From positions 310,001 through 374,000 of the forward strand of contig NZ_JAODIM010000038.1 in NCBI RefSeq assembly GCF_025527015.1: a stretch of 64,000 nt of DNA, written 5' to 3'. Below are positions 61,624-64,000 of the stretch, in pieces. The DNA is from Winslowiella arboricola (GTDB lineage Bacteria; Pseudomonadota; Gammaproteobacteria; Enterobacterales; Enterobacteriaceae). Every line of letters begins with the position of its first letter. The stretch's first letter is position 1. The position numbers and the translations under genes are program-made. The notes under the pieces were generated by a model. The model was not told the DNA's origin and did no database searches. It saw nothing but the letters and a program-made list of their open reading frames with translations.

Positions 61624-62562
61624 TTATTGATGCTGGCAACATTTTACAATGGCCGCAATATCCCGCGGCGTGGTGCGGCAGCAGCCGCCAATCAGTTTTG
61701 CTCCTGCCGCCTGCCACTGCGGCAGCTTATCGCTAAGTGAACAGCCCGCTGCGGCATGACTCCAGCTTTTAGTGGTCGCATCATACTGTTCACCAGAATT
61801 GGGGTAGACCACCAGCGGCTTCGCACTCAGTGTCGCCAGCGTTTGCAGCGCGGCGGTGACATCTTCCAGCGCAATACAGTTGATCCCCAACGCCACGACT
61901 TGCGGACTCTGCTCCAGCAGCGCAATCACTGCCGACAACGATGTACCATCGCTCAGGTGCGTGCTGTCGCGCAGGGTAAAGGAGAACCAGGCTGGCGTCG
62001 CCGGGAATTCAGCCAGTAGCGTAACCAGCGCCTGAATCTCGGCAAAAGATGGCAGGGTTTCACATGCCAGCAGATCAACGCCCGCCGCCACCAGTGCGGC
62101 GATACGCGGACGGTGAAAATCCATCATCGCCGCTGGCGCTAACTGGTAGTCGCCGCGGTACTCGGAGCCATCGGCAAGATAAGCGCCGTAAGGACCGACC
62201 GAGCCGGCCACCAGCAACTTGCCGGCTTGCGGATGCTGCGCCAGATAGTCGGCACGCGCACTGCAGGCCAGCTTAACGCTGGTGGCGATCAACGCTTCTG
62301 CCTGCGCCGCATCCAGCCCACGCGCGGCAAAGCCCTGCGGCGTAGCCTGATAGCTGGCGGTAATCGCGCACTGCGCGCCAGCGTTAAAGTAATCATAATG
62401 CACCTGATAAATCAGCTCAGGATTTTCCATTAACACTTTCGCCGACCACAGGCTGTCGGCCAGATTGCAGCCACGCGCTTCCAGTTCGGTAGCCAGTGCG
62501 CCATCCAGCACCAGCGTGCCGCTCTGGTTCAGGATCTCAGCAACGGGATTATTCAGCGACAT
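61624..62562 (-). CDS. mmuM: Homocysteine S-methyltransferase MmuM
   Basis: A 312-residue zinc enzyme that makes two methionines from S-methylmethionine and homocysteine. [18 protein letters not shown] at the start, [10 protein letters not shown] (first zinc Cys) and [13 protein letters not shown] (last two) are intact and match E. coli MmuM. The ATG at 62562 ([11 protein letters not shown]) overlaps the end of mmuP by 14 nt, which suggests coupled translation; an ATG 9 nt earlier is possible. Confidence 0.95.
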   Translation of the reverse strand: MSLNNPVAEILNQSGTLVLDGALATELEARGCNLADSLWSAKVLMENPELIYQVHYDYFNAGAQCAITASYQATPQGFAARGLDAAQAEALIATSVKLACSARADYLAQHPQAGKLLVAGSVGPYGAYLADGSEYRGDYQLAPAAMMDFHRPRIAALVAAGVDLLACETLPSFAEIQALVTLLAEFPATPAWFSFTLRDSTHLSDGTSLSAVIALLEQSPQVVALGINCIALEDVTAALQTLATLSAKPLVVYPNSGEQYDATTKSWSHAAAGCSLSDKLPQWQAAGAKLIGGCCRTTPRDIAAIVKCCQHQ

Positions 62563-63970
62563 GTTCAGCATCCTTAGTGAGTTCGCGTCTCTTCAGCAGT
62601 TGCGTGACATAGTAAGCGCCATAGCAGATGGCGACAAATGGCAAACCGCACCACAGCGCAATACGCTGCCCGGCATCAAATGCCAGTCCGACGCAGGCCA
62701 GCAGGCAGAGTAAAAAGCCGAGGATCGGCGTCAGCGGGAACCATGGCGCGCGGTATTTCAGTTCAGACAGCGATCGACCAGACCGCAGATGATGACGACG
62801 GAAAGCGTAGTGCGAGGCGCAGATACTCAGCCATACCGCCACCACCGCAAAACCGGAAATCGCCGATAACGCGACAAATACCGTATCCGGCGCAATCACA
62901 CTGGAGAACAGCGCCAGCAGCCCACCGAGCATACTGACTGAAATCGCCACCAGTGGAATACCGCGCCGGGTCATATGGGCGAAACAGCGTGGCAGCGTGC
63001 GCTGATTAGCCAGCGACCACAGCATACGGCCCGAGGCATAGAGGCCGGAGTTAGCCGCCGAAAGAATCGCCGTCAGAATGACAAAGTTAAAAATATCGGC
63101 GGCATAAGGAATACCGATTTTTTCAAACACCAGTACAAACGGACTTTTGACAATCCCGGCTTCATTCATCGGGATCAGCGCCGCCAGCACCACCACTGTG
63201 CCAATAAAGAAAATTACCAGCCGCGCTACCGTGGTACGAATCGCCATCGGTACCACCCGCTGCGGGTTTTCAGTTTCGCCAGCGGCAATACCAATCAGTT
63301 CGGTGCCGGAAAAGGCAAAGTTCACCGCGACCATGGTCATCAGAATCGGCAGCCCGCCATGCGGCAGCCAGCCTGATGCGGTCAGATTATGGAAAAACGG
63401 CGCGCTGGATCCATCTTTCAGCGGAATAAAACCAAAGATCGCACCGGCGCCCAGCAGAATAAACGCCAGGATAGTGACCACTTTGATAATGGAGAACCAG
63501 AACTCGCCTTCGGCAAAAAAGCGTGAGGAGATGACGTTTAACAGAAAGATCAGGGTGCAGAACAGCAGGCACCACAGCCACACCGGTGTTTGCGGGAACC
63601 AGTACTGCATACAGAAACCTGCGGCGGTGAGACTGGAGCCGAGCGCAACCGTCCAGGTCAGCCAGTAGAGCCAGGCGACGGTATAGCCGGTAGCCGGACT
63701 CAGATAGCGCGCCGCATAAACATGAAACGCGCCGGTCTCCGGCATCGCCACTGACAATTCGCCAAGACACATCATCACCAGCCACACCACCAGTGCGCCA
63801 ATCAGATAGGCCAGCAGCGTTCCGGCCGCGCCGGTCGTGGAGATAATATAACCGGTATTAAAGAACAGGCCGGTGCCAATTACACCGCCCAGCGACAGCA
63901 TCACCAGATGGCGTGCTTTCATGGTGCGTTTAAACTGCTCGGGAGGAGTGTTGTGCTCAGATGAGTGCAT
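62549..63970 (-). CDS. mmuP: S-methylmethionine permease MmuP
   Basis: A 473-residue amino-acid permease of the APC superfamily with about 12 spans. [20 protein letters not shown] at the start, GTGLFFNTG and [17 protein letters not shown] match the E. coli protein. It imports S-methylmethionine for MmuM. The two genes form one operon. A MetJ-like box lies just upstream at the window edge. Confidence 0.94.
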   Translation of the reverse strand: MHSSEHNTPPEQFKRTMKARHLVMLSLGGVIGTGLFFNTGYIISTTGAAGTLLAYLIGALVVWLVMMCLGELSVAMPETGAFHVYAARYLSPATGYTVAWLYWLTWTVALGSSLTAAGFCMQYWFPQTPVWLWCLLFCTLIFLLNVISSRFFAEGEFWFSIIKVVTILAFILLGAGAIFGFIPLKDGSSAPFFHNLTASGWLPHGGLPILMTMVAVNFAFSGTELIGIAAGETENPQRVVPMAIRTTVARLVIFFIGTVVVLAALIPMNEAGIVKSPFVLVFEKIGIPYAADIFNFVILTAILSAANSGLYASGRMLWSLANQRTLPRCFAHMTRRGIPLVAISVSMLGGLLALFSSVIAPDTVFVALSAISGFAVVAVWLSICASHYAFRRHHLRSGRSLSELKYRAPWFPLTPILGFLLCLLACVGLAFDAGQRIALWCGLPFVAICYGAYYVTQLLKRRELTKDAEHVAE

Positions 63971-63985
63971 CGCGTTTAACCATAT

Positions 63986-63993
63986 GGACGTCT
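63986..63993 (-). promoter_or_regulatory. MetJ-box-like element upstream of mmuP
   Basis: On the reverse strand AGACGTCC matches seven of eight positions of the met box AGACGTCT. MetJ needs tandem boxes; a second copy cannot be judged because the window ends at 64000. Control by methionine would suit mmuPM. Confidence 0.45.
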
Positions 63994-64000
63994 AAACTTC

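Overview
The window is a chromosome segment of an enterobacterium. Gene order for about 50 kb (yfhM, sseA/sseB, pepB, isc, trmJ, suhB, csiE, hcaT, glyA, hmp, glnB, glrR-qseG-glrK, glmY, purL, mltF, tadA, pgpC, yfhH, yfhL, acpS-pdxJ-recO-era-rnc-lepB-lepA, rseCBA-rpoE, nadB, trmN6, srmB, grcA, ung, grpE, nadK, recN, bamE, rnfH-ratA, smpB, ssrA) is that of the Escherichia coli 57-59 min region. Proteins are mostly clear orthologues but differ enough from E. coli that a more distant relative is likely. The variant tmRNA tag and the reduced isc locus point to an Erwiniaceae (Pantoea/Erwinia-like) chromosome. This is an inference from the sequence, not a database result.

Region 1 (1-20.2 kb) holds sulfur and Fe-S genes, one-carbon and nitric-oxide metabolism and nitrogen signalling. 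Its striking feature is a gutted isc operon: iscR and iscS remain, iscUA-hscBA-fdx are gone, and only a degraded iscX relic lies before pepB. The IscS C-terminus is shortened. A NicO-type metal transporter plus DUF1007 partner sits between suhB and csiE, with a Zur-like palindrome at the start of the DUF1007 gene. Conserved control sites are readable: IscR boxes, a PurR box (glyA) and an NsrR box (hmp).

Region 2 (20.2-50.2 kb) is core housekeeping: the GlmY small RNA with a sigma-54 promoter and three GlrR boxes, purine synthesis (purL with PurR box), peptidoglycan turnover, tRNA editing, the acpS-to-lepA information/membrane operon, the sigma-E operon, NAD synthesis (nadB with NadR box; nadK), DNA repair (ung, recN with SOS boxes), heat shock (grpE with sigma-32 promoter), anaerobic rescue (grcA with two FNR boxes), outer-membrane assembly (bamE) and trans-translation (smpB, ssrA). 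Between rnc and era a 60-nt in-frame tandem duplication of the rnc tail has created a 19-codon relay reading frame.

Region 3 (50.2-64 kb) is accessory: a RIO-type kinase, a divergent RidA/TetR pair, a lactose/cellobiose-type PTS IIB gene split by a -1 frameshift at an A-run, a 6-phospho-beta-glucosidase, an EmrE-type pump, a relic of a MocR-type regulator, a low-GC TetR gene, and a two-gene unit. That unit resembles 2-aminoethylphosphonate transaminase and a phosphonate/choline-type nucleotidyltransferase, but both proteins have lost key active-site residues. A DASS-type carboxylate transporter, a small lipoprotein and the S-methylmethionine pair mmuP-mmuM close the window. The stretch 54.8-57.4 kb is AT-rich and gene-poor. 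I see no insertion sequence, integrase, CRISPR array, tRNA or rRNA gene.
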